Shown piece by piece: positions 25,806 through 35,749 of a stretch of 64,000 nucleotides of DNA; the stretch's first letter is position 1, and each line of letters begins with the position of its first letter. Below the pieces are notes generated by a model. It worked only from the letters and a program-made list of their open reading frames with translations. It ran no database searches and was not told the origin of the DNA. The stretch lies in NCBI GenBank assembly GCA_029262615.1, contig JAJCZD010000011.1, positions 31,137 to 95,136 of the forward strand. The letters run 5' to 3'. This DNA is from Candidatus Babelota bacterium. Lineage in GTDB: Bacteria > Babelota > Babeliae > Babelales > Vermiphilaceae. The position numbers and the translations under genes are program-made.

Positions 25806-28202
25806 TTATCGTGTAGCTAGCTTACGGCCCACTTTTTTTAATGGGCTCTTTTCAAATGCTAAGGTTAACACCTGATCCATGTTTTTGGCAAAAATTATCT
25901 TAAGATCTTTTAAATCTGTTTCTTTTAAAATGTCTTGGATGTCTTCAAAATTTTCTTGCGGTACGATTACTTGCTCAAATCCATGTTGTTTTGCGGCAAG
26001 TAATTTTTCTTTTAGACCGCCAACAGGTAAGATTCGCCCTTGCAGAGTAATCTCTCCTGTCATAGCCAATTTTTGTTTTGTTGGTGTATTTGTCAAAATA
26101 GAGAGTAACGCAGAGCAGATTGTGATACCCGCAGAAGGGCCATCTTTGGGCGTAGCTCCTTCTGGAAGATGGATGTGCAGATCTTTGTTAGTGTGGAAGG
26201 TTTTATTTTTTAAATTTAGATCTTTTGCACGAGAACGAATGTAGCTTAAGGCTGCTTGTGCAGATTCTTGCATTACTTCGCCCAACTGCCCAGTTAGGGT
26301 AAAGTTTCCTTTTCCGGGAAGCATGGTAGTTTCAATTTCTAGTACATCGCCACCAACTTCGGTCCATGCAAGACCAGTTGCCAGACCAATACGATCCTTT
26401 GAACTATTTAAGCTGGTTTTTTTGAATTTAGTATTACCAAGCCACTCAAGTAATCGAGTAGGTGTAATAACTACCACTTTTGCCTTTTTATCTTTGAGTA
26501 ATAGTTGAATAGTTTTGCGCATGAGTTTTGTAATAGTTCGCTCAAGTTGACGTACTCCAGCTTCCTTGGTGTAATCATTAACCACTTTTGTAAGTACCTC
26601 ATCACTTATTCTGAATTGACGAGTTGTTAAATCATGTTCAACTAAATTTTTAGGAATAAGGAATTTTTTAGCAATAATGACTTTTTCTTGCTCTGTATAA
26701 CCAGATAAGCTAATTAACTCCATTCGGTCAAACAATGGATATGGAATACCTTCCAGCATATTTGCCGTCGCAATAAACATAACCTTAGAAAGATCATAAG
26801 GTACGTCGATAAAGTGATCAACAAAAGTATTATTTTGTTCTGGATCCAACACTTCTAAAAGTGCAGAAGAGGGATCTCCATGAAAATCACGGCCTAATTT
26901 GTCAATTTCATCGAGCAAGATAACGGGATTTGTTTTTTTACATTTACGCATTGCTTGCATAATTTTTCCAGGAAGTGCACCAATATAGGTTCGTCGGTGT
27001 CCACGGATTTCTGCTTCATCTTTTACACCACCGAGAGAGATTCGCACAAACTCACGCCCCATGCTGCTTGCAATAGAGCGGGCCAATGAGGTTTTACCAA
27101 CACCGGGAGGACCAACTAAACAAACGATTGGTGAGCGGCGTAATTTTTTAGAAAACTTTTTAGCAGCAAGAAATTCTATAATACGTTCTTTTGCTTTGTG
27201 CAAACCTGCGTGATCCCTATTGAGGATCTTTTCAGCTTGAATCAAGCTAATAGTATCTTTACTTTCTTGTTTCCATGGAATAGCACTCATCCACTCAATA
27301 TAATGACGGCTTACTACCGCCTCAGAGGATAATGGTGGCATCTGTTCAAGGCGCTTGAGTTCTTTTTCGACCTTTTCAAAAGCTTCTTTTGGCAAGCCTA
27401 ACTTTTTTATTTTTATGCGAAGCTGAGCTATTTCTGATGCTTGGTCTTCACGGCCTAGTTCTTTAGAAATAGCTTTCATTTGTTCAGTTAGGTAATATTC
27501 GCGGTGACTTTTTTCTACTTGTTCATGAATTCTACCACGAATGGACTGCTCTATTTGTAAAATCTCGATTTCTTTTTTTAATAAACCGCAAAGCCTCAAG
27601 ATTCGTTTATGCAAATCTATTGTTTCTAATATTTCTTGGCGTTCATTAAAAGATAAGTTTACATGCACTGCTATCGTATCAGTAACATAATCGATCTCTT
27701 GGGGTGTTTTGATCATAGTTATCAGATCTGACGGCGCTTTGTCATTTAATTTAACATAAGAACGATATAGTTCTTTTAATTGGCGCCAGTGAGCTTCTAG
27801 CTTAACAGAGTTTTTATTGTTTTTAGTTGGTAGATCTGCAATCTCAACACCAAGAAATTCCTCTTGATTCTCTGAGCAAACTACCTTGGAGCGACAAATA
27901 CCTTCAGCCAAAATCTTTAATGCACCATTAGGCATACGCCCAACCTGTAAAATAGTAGATCGTGTACCTATCTGAAATACATCTTCAATAGTAGGACTTT
28001 CCGTTATTTGTTCCTTTTGGGCAGAAATAAAGAGCGTCTTATCATGCTTAAGGGCATGCTCAACAGCAGCTATAGAAGACGGACGTCCAACCATAATCGG
28101 AATAATACTTTTAGGGAGAATGACAACGTTTTTTAAGGGTAAAAGAGGCAAAACAGGGGCCTCAATGTGCTTTTTTTCTATATTTTTAACTTGTTCTTCC
28201 AT
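25806..28202 (-). CDS. lon: ATP-dependent Lon protease
   Basis: Cytoplasmic AAA+ protease for misfolded and regulatory proteins. The start at ATG 28202 follows AGGA at good spacing; an upstream in-frame TTG (28226) is less likely. The 798-residue protein has the N-terminal substrate domain (PLLPLKNVVILPKSI), the helical bundle, and Walker A GPPGVGKTS. Walker B is ILLDEIDKLG. The C-terminal Ser-Lys protease domain has PKDGPSAGIT (catalytic Ser) and a GGLKEKLLAAK motif (catalytic Lys). Length matches bacterial LonA. Confidence 0.96.
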   Translation of the reverse strand: MEEQVKNIEKKHIEAPVLPLLPLKNVVILPKSIIPIMVGRPSSIAAVEHALKHDKTLFISAQKEQITESPTIEDVFQIGTRSTILQVGRMPNGALKILAEGICRSKVVCSENQEEFLGVEIADLPTKNNKNSVKLEAHWRQLKELYRSYVKLNDKAPSDLITMIKTPQEIDYVTDTIAVHVNLSFNERQEILETIDLHKRILRLCGLLKKEIEILQIEQSIRGRIHEQVEKSHREYYLTEQMKAISKELGREDQASEIAQLRIKIKKLGLPKEAFEKVEKELKRLEQMPPLSSEAVVSRHYIEWMSAIPWKQESKDTISLIQAEKILNRDHAGLHKAKERIIEFLAAKKFSKKLRRSPIVCLVGPPGVGKTSLARSIASSMGREFVRISLGGVKDEAEIRGHRRTYIGALPGKIMQAMRKCKKTNPVILLDEIDKLGRDFHGDPSSALLEVLDPEQNNTFVDHFIDVPYDLSKVMFIATANMLEGIPYPLFDRMELISLSGYTEQEKVIIAKKFLIPKNLVEHDLTTRQFRISDEVLTKVVNDYTKEAGVRQLERTITKLMRKTIQLLLKDKKAKVVVITPTRLLEWLGNTKFKKTSLNSSKDRIGLATGLAWTEVGGDVLEIETTMLPGKGNFTLTGQLGEVMQESAQAALSYIRSRAKDLNLKNKTFHTNKDLHIHLPEGATPKDGPSAGITICSALLSILTNTPTKQKLAMTGEITLQGRILPVGGLKEKLLAAKQHGFEQVIVPQENFEDIQDILKETDLKDLKIIFAKNMDQVLTLAFEKSPLKKVGRKLATR

Positions 28203-28501
28203 TTTTTTCCTATAAGGCTTATACAAGTATTACCTCAAGATACCATTAATTTATCTTATTTTGAAGGTAATAACCCATTCTCTTACCTACTATCTAATAC
28301 AGCTCATCATAACAAAAATTGACTATTTGGCAAGTAAAACAGGGGCATCTATTAAAAGGGCATGGGAATCTTTCTTTATTTTAGCTGAAAAAGAAATAAA
28401 TAAGGAGTATGCGGTAAAGCTAGTGTATTCTATTTGTTTTGTTATAATTATTACAAATTGATCACGAGTATAAAATGATTAAATCGTAAGGGGCTGTCCT
28501 G

Positions 28502-29860
28502 ATGCTGGCGCGTTTAGCTTCATTTTTATGGGGCAAATTCCAAAGTAAAGCAGAAGTTCGTAAGTTCATTACTTTGGGCTTGATTTTTTTTCTCATAATT
28601 GGATCATATTGGGCCCTTCGGCCAGTCAAGCATAGCATATTCTGTGCTATTGTTGGTATCGAATATGAACCACTGGCAAAGATTATTTCTCTTTTTGTGA
28701 TTATTCCGATCTTAATGGTGTATAGCAAGTTGGTCGATTTGCTTCCTCGTCGTACTGTTTTTTATTTATTAACGGCTATTTATGGTTCTCTAAGTCTCTT
28801 TTTTGCTTGGCGATTCATGCAGCCTTCTTGTGGTTTACTCACCTTAGAAACTGACCCAACTAGATTAATTGGATGGTTGTGGTTTATTTTTGTTGAAAGC
28901 TTTGGTTCCTTAATGGTTTCGCTTTTTTGGGCTATTACTACTGACGTTACAAATGCAGATTCAGCAAAGCGCGGGTTTCCCCTTATTGTAGTATTAGGAC
29001 AAACGGGAAATATTCTCGGTCCTTTAGCTTTGCAAGCAAAACGATATGGTTTTACTCATTCAGGGCCTATTGTGGCAATCATAGCGATGATAATGTTTGC
29101 TATGGGTGGTCTCATGTGGTTCTTTTTTTATTCTACTCCAAAAAGTCAATTACGAGGCTATGTTGCAAAAAATGAGATAGTAGTTGAGAAAAAAGTACGT
29201 CCGGGAATTTTTGAAGGGTTTTTCCATATTGCAACCAAACCATACTTATTGATTATTTTTGGAATTGTTGTGGCCTATGAGGCTATTATTACGGTGGTTG
29301 ATTATCACTTTATGGCTTTGGCAAGGACGGTTTATATCACTGAAATCGATTATAATGCCTATTTAAATTCATATGCTATTTGGACCGGTATTATTGCAAC
29401 CAGCTGTATTGTTTTTGGTATTAGCAATATACAAAGACGATTAGGAATATCAGCATCCTTATTCTTGATGCCAATTTTGACTCTTGCAGGAGTTCTGACA
29501 ATAGCAATATACCCAACACTATCAGTTGCTTTTTGGACTATTGCAATAGCAAAAGCGGTAAATTATGCATTAAATCAACCGGTGATTAAGCAATTATATA
29601 TTCCCACTTCAAAAGATACGCGTTATAAAGCGCAAGCATGGATTGATATGTTTGGCTCACGTGGTTCAAAAGCGGTGGGATCAGGTGTAAATTTAGTAAG
29701 GGGAGTTTTGACCTCAGCCTATGGGTCATTAGGGCTAACAGTATTCTTATTTGGTTTTTGTGGGATGTCTATATTCACTGTTATTGGGTGGTTGTTTGGA
29801 GCTCATTATTTGGCGGGCACGTACCAAGAGGCCATCGATAATAATGAAATTGTGTGTTAA
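28502..29860 (+). CDS. NTT-family ADP/ATP (nucleotide) translocase 1
   Basis: 452 residues with about 11-12 hydrophobic helices. The N-terminal LGLIFFLIIGSYWALRPVKHSIF segment, the FVESFGSLMVSLFWA helix and the KDTRYKAQAWIDMFGSRGSK loop are typical of the plastid/rickettsial nucleotide transporter (TLC/NTT) family. These carriers exchange host ATP for bacterial ADP, or import nucleotides, across the inner membrane. TAAGGGG precedes the ATG. A 275 nt AT-rich gap separates it from divergent lon. It is followed after 38 nt by a second paralogue. Substrate cannot be read from sequence alone. Confidence 0.88.
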   Translation: MLARLASFLWGKFQSKAEVRKFITLGLIFFLIIGSYWALRPVKHSIFCAIVGIEYEPLAKIISLFVIIPILMVYSKLVDLLPRRTVFYLLTAIYGSLSLFFAWRFMQPSCGLLTLETDPTRLIGWLWFIFVESFGSLMVSLFWAITTDVTNADSAKRGFPLIVVLGQTGNILGPLALQAKRYGFTHSGPIVAIIAMIMFAMGGLMWFFFYSTPKSQLRGYVAKNEIVVEKKVRPGIFEGFFHIATKPYLLIIFGIVVAYEAIITVVDYHFMALARTVYITEIDYNAYLNSYAIWTGIIATSCIVFGISNIQRRLGISASLFLMPILTLAGVLTIAIYPTLSVAFWTIAIAKAVNYALNQPVIKQLYIPTSKDTRYKAQAWIDMFGSRGSKAVGSGVNLVRGVLTSAYGSLGLTVFLFGFCGMSIFTVIGWLFGAHYLAGTYQEAIDNNEIVC

Positions 29861-29898
29861 GAAGGATTTAAATTACGAACAATTAGAGGGAAAAACAA

Positions 29899-31296
29899 AT
29901 GGGATCTCATGTGGTAAAGATTTTCAAATCGTTTTTTGAAGTAGAAAAACATGAGCGGTTAAAACTACTGTTGTTAACCATTTCCTTCTTTGTCATCATT
30001 GCTTCCTATACGCTTGCCAAAGAACTTAAAGATTCGATTTTTTCTTCTATGGTAGGACGGGAATATATTCCTTGGGCTAAGGTAATTTTTATACTGGTTA
30101 TGATACCTGCTATTTTTCTCTATTCAAAATTAGTTGATAAATTACGTCGTTATAAATTGCTTTCCCTTTATTGCTTTGTCTATGCGATTATAGGCCTTAT
30201 ATTTACTTTGTTTTTGGCTCATCCAATAATTGGTTTATCTAATACGCAGGCAAGCCCCTATCGATTATTCGGTTGGCTTTTTTATTTTTTCGTTGAGGGG
30301 TTTTCTCCTTTTGTTGTAGGGCTTTTCTGGGCTTTTGCTAACTCAGTTACCTCTCCAGATGGTGCAAAGCAAAATTATGGACTTATGGTTTCTGGTTCTA
30401 AGCTAGGTGGTATGCTCAGTGCCGCTTTTGCTTGGGCTTTACTGAGTTTTTCTGATTCATATATTGTTTTATCTGATACATTAAAACATCAAATATTACT
30501 TGGGGTATCGTCAGTTATCCTTTTATCTGTACCATTTTTTATCTATATGCTTATGAAAAAGGTTTCAGGTAGAGAATTGCATGGATACGAAGCGGTGTAT
30601 AAAGTTGAAAAAAAACGTGCAAAAGAAGGAAAAGCGCAAACTGGTATTTTTGCAGGTTTAAAAATGTTTGTTGAATACCCTTATATATTTGGTATTTTTT
30701 CTATCGTTTTTTTCTATGAGGTAATTCATTCTGTCTTGAGTTATCAGCGAATTGGTATGGCTCAAGCTAACTCTGCTAATATTTCCCAAACAAGTACTTT
30801 CTTATTTAAATTGATTTTTTTAACCCATTTGATTGGTTTTTTTATCTCATTATTTGGCACAAAGGCATTATTAGAAAAAATGGGTGAGCGATATTGTTTA
30901 ATTCTTATTCCAGTCTCAACAGCATTATTATTTATTTATTTCTTCTTTAGCACAACCCAATTTGCATTTTTGGCTTTTTATGTATTGCTTCGCTCTATTC
31001 ATTATGGCTTCAGTTATCCAGTGAGAGAAAGCTTATATATTCCAACGATAAAAGAAATAAAATTCAAGTCAAAATCGTGGATTGATGCCTTTGGTACAAA
31101 ATTTGCTAAATCAACAGGTTCTACCTTTAATTACCTCACCAGGCATTTTGACGTGTCTCTGTTCCTCACAGCTCAATCGGTCTTTTTTGGTATTATGCTT
31201 GCCTTATGGCTCGTAGCTGCGTATTTACTAGGCAAGCGATTTGAGAAAGCAGTTTCACGTGGGGAAGTAATTGGGGTGAAGCCTGATGAGGCTTAA
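29899..31296 (+). CDS. NTT-family ADP/ATP (nucleotide) translocase 2
   Basis: 465 residues, collinear with translocase 1: FVIIASYTLAKELKDSIF, FFVEGFSPFVVGLFWAF and the IKFKSKSWIDAFGTKFAKS loop. A Lys/Glu/Gln-rich cytoplasmic loop lies near residues 225-245. GAGGGAAAAAC precedes the ATG. The two copies differ at most positions, so they have probably specialised, for example one for ATP/ADP exchange and one for other nucleotides, as in Chlamydia and Rickettsia. Possession of such a pair is a strong sign of an obligate intracellular life style. Confidence 0.88.
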   Translation: MGSHVVKIFKSFFEVEKHERLKLLLLTISFFVIIASYTLAKELKDSIFSSMVGREYIPWAKVIFILVMIPAIFLYSKLVDKLRRYKLLSLYCFVYAIIGLIFTLFLAHPIIGLSNTQASPYRLFGWLFYFFVEGFSPFVVGLFWAFANSVTSPDGAKQNYGLMVSGSKLGGMLSAAFAWALLSFSDSYIVLSDTLKHQILLGVSSVILLSVPFFIYMLMKKVSGRELHGYEAVYKVEKKRAKEGKAQTGIFAGLKMFVEYPYIFGIFSIVFFYEVIHSVLSYQRIGMAQANSANISQTSTFLFKLIFLTHLIGFFISLFGTKALLEKMGERYCLILIPVSTALLFIYFFFSTTQFAFLAFYVLLRSIHYGFSYPVRESLYIPTIKEIKFKSKSWIDAFGTKFAKSTGSTFNYLTRHFDVSLFLTAQSVFFGIMLALWLVAAYLLGKRFEKAVSRGEVIGVKPDEA

Positions 31297-31435
31297 TGCA
31301 ATTTTTTGTTGAAATTTTGCCTATTTTTGCTACTTTAAGTGCTATATAACTGTAAAAATCTCACTTTCTTGAATTAGGGTGGTTCTTGTGAAATCAAGCC
31401 CAGAAGGTGATAGATGTAACCCTAAAAGGAAATTC

Positions 31436-32356
31436 ATGGAATTAAAAGAATTAGTCAAAAGTGGTATTCACTTTGGTCACTTAAAATCCCGTCGCAATCC
31501 CAAAATGGATCCATATATTTGGGGCCACAGAGGCGGTATTTTACTTATCGATGTTTCAAAAACAGCTCAACAGCTTCGCAAGGCTGGCAAATTTTTAGAC
31601 GATATTGTTGCTCAGAATAAGACTATTTTGTGGGTTGGTACCAAAAAAGCAGCTCAGGATATCATTACAAACGCAGCAATAGAGTTAAATCAACCATATG
31701 TAACTCATCGTTGGATTGGTGGTACTCTTAGTAATTTTCCGCAAGTTAAAAAATCAGTAACAAAAATGCTTCATTTGGAAGATGTTGTTTCACGGTCTGA
31801 AGATTTCCCGTTATATACAAAAAAAGAATTAAACTCGTTTGGAAAATTAATTGAACGTTTGAAGAAGAACGTTGGTGGTATTGTGAATCTTTCTTGGCCG
31901 GTTGGTGCTGTTGTTATTATCGATGTGCGAAAAGAACAATCCGCTCTTAAAGAAGCAACCCGAATGGGTATACCGGTAATTGCTTTGGTTGATACTAATT
32001 GTGATCCTACATTGGTTAATATACCTATTCCTGGTAATGATGATGCACCTCGTGCAATTAAGTTGGTTGTTGATTACCTTGTAAAAGCAACTAAAGTAGG
32101 GCAAGAGAAAGCAGCTAAAACCAAAAAAGAGCAAGAAGAAAAAAAACTTGCTGAACGAGCAAAAAGAAAAGAAGAATTGAAGGCGCAAAAGCCAGCAGTA
32201 GAAAAAGAAAAAAAAGCTGAAGCTCCAAAGAAGGTAGCTGTTGAATCAAAGAAAGCAGCAACTGAAGTAAAAGCGGTTGCAACAAAACCAAAAAAAACAA
32301 CTGCTGCAAAAAAAGTAACGGCTACTAAACCAAAGGCAAAAACAACTAAGAAATAA
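31436..32356 (+). CDS. rpsB: 30S ribosomal protein S2
   Basis: The start at 31436 follows AAAAGGAAATTC and gives the canonical N-terminus [15 protein letters not shown]; the longer frame from 31379 is an artefact. The S2 core (about 230 residues) is intact, with [24 protein letters not shown] and [16 protein letters not shown]-terminal extension of about 75 residues of Lys/Ala/Glu/Val repeats resembles histone-H1-like tails and is not part of the universal S2 fold. rpsB is normally followed by tsf; here a tRNA gene follows. Confidence 0.94.
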   Translation: MELKELVKSGIHFGHLKSRRNPKMDPYIWGHRGGILLIDVSKTAQQLRKAGKFLDDIVAQNKTILWVGTKKAAQDIITNAAIELNQPYVTHRWIGGTLSNFPQVKKSVTKMLHLEDVVSRSEDFPLYTKKELNSFGKLIERLKKNVGGIVNLSWPVGAVVIIDVRKEQSALKEATRMGIPVIALVDTNCDPTLVNIPIPGNDDAPRAIKLVVDYLVKATKVGQEKAAKTKKEQEEKKLAERAKRKEELKAQKPAVEKEKKAEAPKKVAVESKKAATEVKAVATKPKKTTAAKKVTATKPKAKTTKK

Positions 32357-32371
32357 CAATTGAAATTCTTT

Positions 32372-32463
32372 GGAGAGGTGTCTGAGTGGCCGAAAGAGCA
32401 CGATTGGAAATCGTGTATGTCCTGAAAAGGGCATCGAGGGTTCGAATCCCTCTCTCTCCACCA
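32372..32463 (+). tRNA. tRNA-Ser (GGA anticodon)
   Basis: Cloverleaf assembled by eye: acceptor GGAGAGG with TCTCTCC, anticodon stem CACGA/TCGTG around loop TTGGAAA (anticodon GGA at 32406-32408), and a long variable arm typical of serine tRNA. The T arm is GAGGG-TTCGAAT-CCCTC, and CCA is encoded at 32461-32463. It reads UCC and UCU codons. Confidence 0.93.
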
Positions 32464-32540
32464 GTCTTTGTTTCCGGCCACCCTGAGTGATTTGCGAAAG
32501 TAAATTGTATCAAGGCCGGTTGTAGAAGCTAAAAAAAATT

Positions 32541-32631
32541 AGGGGAAGAGTCCTAAAGGGTGAATTTATTTAATCTGTCAGATCTGAAAAGAAGCAGCAG
32601 GGATAAAGACATTCTTGTAGAATCTTCCCCT
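32541..32631 (+). ncRNA. ffs: Signal recognition particle RNA (4.5S-like)
   Basis: A terminal stem AGGGGAAGA (32541-32549) with TCTTCCCCT (32623-32631) closes a hairpin whose apex contains TCAGATCTGAAAAGAAGCAG. This is the domain IV core that Ffh binds: symmetric loop CAG...AGCAG and a GAAA tetraloop closed by TCT/AGA. The length of about 91-95 nt fits the short bacterial SRP RNA. It lies directly upstream of dnaX, a linkage also seen in other bacteria. The boundaries are approximate. A T-run (TTTTG) follows. Confidence 0.82.
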
Positions 32632-32654
32632 TTTGTAACATTTTAACATTCGAA

Positions 32655-34397
32655 ATGAATTTGCGAATCATGAGCACAGAAGTGAAACTTAATCTCACGC
32701 GCAAATGGAGGTCCAAAAATTTTGACCAAATAATTGGTCAAGAGCTATCGGTACGTATGCTTAAAAATAGCTTATACCTTAATCATTTCTTTCCGGTCTA
32801 TCTATTTTCTGGCCAGCGTGGTTGTGGTAAGACCTCGACGGCTCGTGTATTTGCTGCCGCGCTTAATTGTCATAAGCTAGCAGATTTCCAAAATGATCCT
32901 AAAGCAATTGTCCTGCCATGCTTGCAATGCAATTCTTGCGATGCGATGATGAGCGCGAAGCACCCGGATTTTATTGAAATTGATGCAGCTTCTCATACCG
33001 GTGTTGATAATGTTCGGCAAATTATTGATGCATGTTCCTTGTTGCCAGCTTTGGGTCGTAAGCGTATATATTTGATTGATGAAGCACATATGCTCAGTAA
33101 GGCGGCTTTCAACGCGTTTTTAAAAATTTTAGAAGAACCTCCATCATCTGTTTTATTTATACTGGCTACTACAGATCCACAAAAAATTATTAATACTGTT
33201 ATTTCTCGCTGTTTTCAGCTGTTTTTTAAACCGGTTGAGAGGCAAATATTGGCGAACCATTTAACCTATATTTGTAAGCAAGAGAAAATTCGATTTGAGT
33301 CTGCCGCGTTGCAACTTATTGTAAAAGAGTCACAAGGTTCTGCTCGGGACGCACTCAATCTTCTTGAGCAAGTACGATTTTCTAGTCATATGGTTTCTGT
33401 CGATACGGTGCGAGCAGTATTAGGCCACAGTTCAGATGAATCTATAATACAGTTATTTGCATATGTTTTAGGTGGCAACGCAAAAAAACTATGTTCTTAT
33501 TTGCAAGATTCACAATTTAGTAACTATAATCCGGATTTTATTTTTAGGCGCTTTGTAGCACTTTTGCGTGAACTATTACATCTGAGCTATGACGTTGAGA
33601 TTTCAGAGTTTACAGATCATCATGAACAATTAAGAAATTTGCTTAGTTCTTGCACAGTTTTAGACTTGACTCATTTCTTAGAGCAATTGTATAAACATGA
33701 ACCATTATTTATAAAGACCATTGATAAGTTTTCATTTTTAGAAATGATTTTATTGCAAATGGCTCAATCTCGTGAGGATAGTGGTAATTCTTCTGTGCCA
33801 GCTCAGTTAGCATCAGTTTCAGAACTTGATCAAGATGCTTCTAAAGATAGTGACTGGGAATATGAGCAAGAGGATGACCAAGACGATGATTATGATGATG
33901 AGATTGAAGGAGAGTTCAAACAGGTTGAAACGTGGAATACATTTTTACAACAAATTCAAATCATTGAAGATCCACTTCTTACCTCGATATTTACGCAAGG
34001 CAAATTTTTAGGTCATAGACAAGAAACTAGTGAATGTAGGGTACGATTTTCTTCAGATTTTTCCTTTTTTTCTGATTGGCTTAAAAACTCAGAAGAGCAA
34101 TGGTTTGTTCCTTTGAAAAAATTATTTGGTCCAAACGTTATTTTCTCCCCACAATTTGATGGAAAGCCTGCTGAAAAGAAAGAACGTGGCCCGGTGAGGG
34201 TAGTCGGTCCCCTAGAGAAAAAAACAACTCCTTCCGCAAAACAATACAAACAAAAACCTAATACCAAAAGATCACAAGTGTCCTCTTTTAAGGGGCGGGT
34301 TATGGATGTTTCTGACCAAAAAATTTGGCAAAAAACCAATATGATATTACAACATTTTCCGGGCAGGGTAATAATGTTAGCAGAGAATCGATTATGA
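32655..34397 (+). CDS. dnaX: DNA polymerase III subunits gamma/tau
   Basis: Clamp-loader ATPase. The 580-residue protein has Walker A SGQRGCGKTST, a four-cysteine zinc module (CLQCNSC region), Walker B IYLIDEAHML and the sensor/arginine-finger region LEEPPSSVLFILATT. An acidic linker (residues about 395-420, Asp/Glu-rich) leads to a tau-like C-terminus. The start may be ATG 32655 or ATG 32670; neither has a strong ribosome binding site. No slippery A-run for gamma production stands out. The stop overlaps der (ATGA). Confidence 0.93.
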   Translation: MNLRIMSTEVKLNLTRKWRSKNFDQIIGQELSVRMLKNSLYLNHFFPVYLFSGQRGCGKTSTARVFAAALNCHKLADFQNDPKAIVLPCLQCNSCDAMMSAKHPDFIEIDAASHTGVDNVRQIIDACSLLPALGRKRIYLIDEAHMLSKAAFNAFLKILEEPPSSVLFILATTDPQKIINTVISRCFQLFFKPVERQILANHLTYICKQEKIRFESAALQLIVKESQGSARDALNLLEQVRFSSHMVSVDTVRAVLGHSSDESIIQLFAYVLGGNAKKLCSYLQDSQFSNYNPDFIFRRFVALLRELLHLSYDVEISEFTDHHEQLRNLLSSCTVLDLTHFLEQLYKHEPLFIKTIDKFSFLEMILLQMAQSREDSGNSSVPAQLASVSELDQDASKDSDWEYEQEDDQDDDYDDEIEGEFKQVETWNTFLQQIQIIEDPLLTSIFTQGKFLGHRQETSECRVRFSSDFSFFSDWLKNSEEQWFVPLKKLFGPNVIFSPQFDGKPAEKKERGPVRVVGPLEKKTTPSAKQYKQKPNTKRSQVSSFKGRVMDVSDQKIWQKTNMILQHFPGRVIMLAENRL

Positions 34398-35731
34398 AAA
34401 AATTGCTTCCGCGTGTACTGATTGTTGGTCGTACAAATGTGGGTAAATCAACCCTATTTAATCGTCTAGCAAACAAAACAAAAGCACTCGCTTTAGATCA
34501 AAAGGGGGTGACGCGTGATTTTTTAATTGATTCCGTTTCTTGGCGTCATGCCAATTTTGAATTGATCGATACTGGCGGTATTTCCATCCATGAAAAAAGA
34601 GATGAGTTGACGGCGCAGGTGTTTGACCAGGTGCAGGAATTACTTTCTTCTTCCGATATAATTTTGTTTATGGTTGATGCGGCTGTTGGTGTTTTGCCAG
34701 AAGATGTTGCTATTGCTAAAACTCTGCATCGTCTAAAGAAAAATGTCTTCTTGGTCATTAATAAAGAAGATACTTCCGAGGCGGCCGAGCATTTCTATGA
34801 GTTTGGACAACTTGGCTTTGAGAAAGAAATGCCAATTTCTGCCTATCATGGCAAGAACATAGATACATTACTGGATGATATTGTTGCACAATTACCTTCT
34901 AAATCAATAAGAAAAGAAATAGAAGAGCCGACCTATTCTGTTGTTCTTTTGGGTAAACCAAATGTTGGTAAATCATCATTGATGAATTTATTGCTCAAGC
35001 AAAAAAGAGCAATTGTTGCCGAAAAAGCGGGAACAACGCGGGAGCCAATTACTCAGAATATTTCTTTTTATAAAGAACATATTTCCATTACTGATACGCC
35101 AGGGATTCGGCGTAAAAAAGCAATTGATGACCAACTTGAAAAAATGATGGTTAAAACTGCTTTTAAGGCAATTGATAGAGCAGATATTGTATTGCTATTG
35201 ATCGATGGGTCTGAAGCAAAAATTGCTGACCAGGAATTAAAATTAGCCTTTTATGCATTTGAAAAACAATACAAAGCATTAATTATCCTTATTAATAAAA
35301 CGGATTTAGTAACAGAAGAAAAAAAAGCAGAGTTATTGTTTTCATTAGAACCGTATGAACATTTGTTAAAAAAAGTTGAAGTACTATATATTTCTTGCAA
35401 AACCGACAAAAATATTGGGCGTATCCTGCCGACCATTACCAAACTTTGGCAACGATATAATATGCAATTTGATCCCGAAGAATTAAATATACTTATAAAA
35501 GAAGCATTAATTAGAAAGCCTTTATTTCATAAAACGGGCCGGTTGCATGTTTTTAAAGTAAAACAAATTAAAACGGCACCCGCTACATTGATATTTTATG
35601 TCAATCATCCAAAATGGTTTGGCCCGAGTCAATTTGGTTACTTTGAAAATATAATACGAAAACAATATGATCTTAAGGGAGTGCCTCTTAAATTTATTGC
35701 CCGGGCACAAAAAACAAAACAGAAAAAATAG
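34394..35731 (+). CDS. der: Ribosome-assembly GTPase Der (EngA)
   Basis: Double-GTPase required for 50S maturation. The start at ATG 34394 overlaps the dnaX stop (ATGA); a TTG at 34325 would create an unsupported extension. The 445-residue protein has the first G domain (GRTNVGKST, DTGG, NKED) and the second (GKPNVGKSS, DTPGIRRK, NKTD), then a KH-like C-terminal domain. The first domain has NKED where NKxD is canonical. It belongs to the dnaX-der-hpf operon. Confidence 0.95.
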   Translation: MKKLLPRVLIVGRTNVGKSTLFNRLANKTKALALDQKGVTRDFLIDSVSWRHANFELIDTGGISIHEKRDELTAQVFDQVQELLSSSDIILFMVDAAVGVLPEDVAIAKTLHRLKKNVFLVINKEDTSEAAEHFYEFGQLGFEKEMPISAYHGKNIDTLLDDIVAQLPSKSIRKEIEEPTYSVVLLGKPNVGKSSLMNLLLKQKRAIVAEKAGTTREPITQNISFYKEHISITDTPGIRRKKAIDDQLEKMMVKTAFKAIDRADIVLLLIDGSEAKIADQELKLAFYAFEKQYKALIILINKTDLVTEEKKAELLFSLEPYEHLLKKVEVLYISCKTDKNIGRILPTITKLWQRYNMQFDPEELNILIKEALIRKPLFHKTGRLHVFKVKQIKTAPATLIFYVNHPKWFGPSQFGYFENIIRKQYDLKGVPLKFIARAQKTKQKK

Positions 35732-35749
35732 TAATAAAGGAGATGAGTA

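Noticed and set aside
28261..28461. 66-codon frame between lon and the first NTT gene
   Set aside because: TTG start without ribosome binding site, and the region is expected to hold the divergent promoters.
32074..32481. 135-codon minus-strand frame opposite rpsB and tRNA-Ser
   Set aside because: It is the mirror of the Lys/Ala-rich rpsB tail (giving Phe/Ala repeats) and runs through the tRNA gene.
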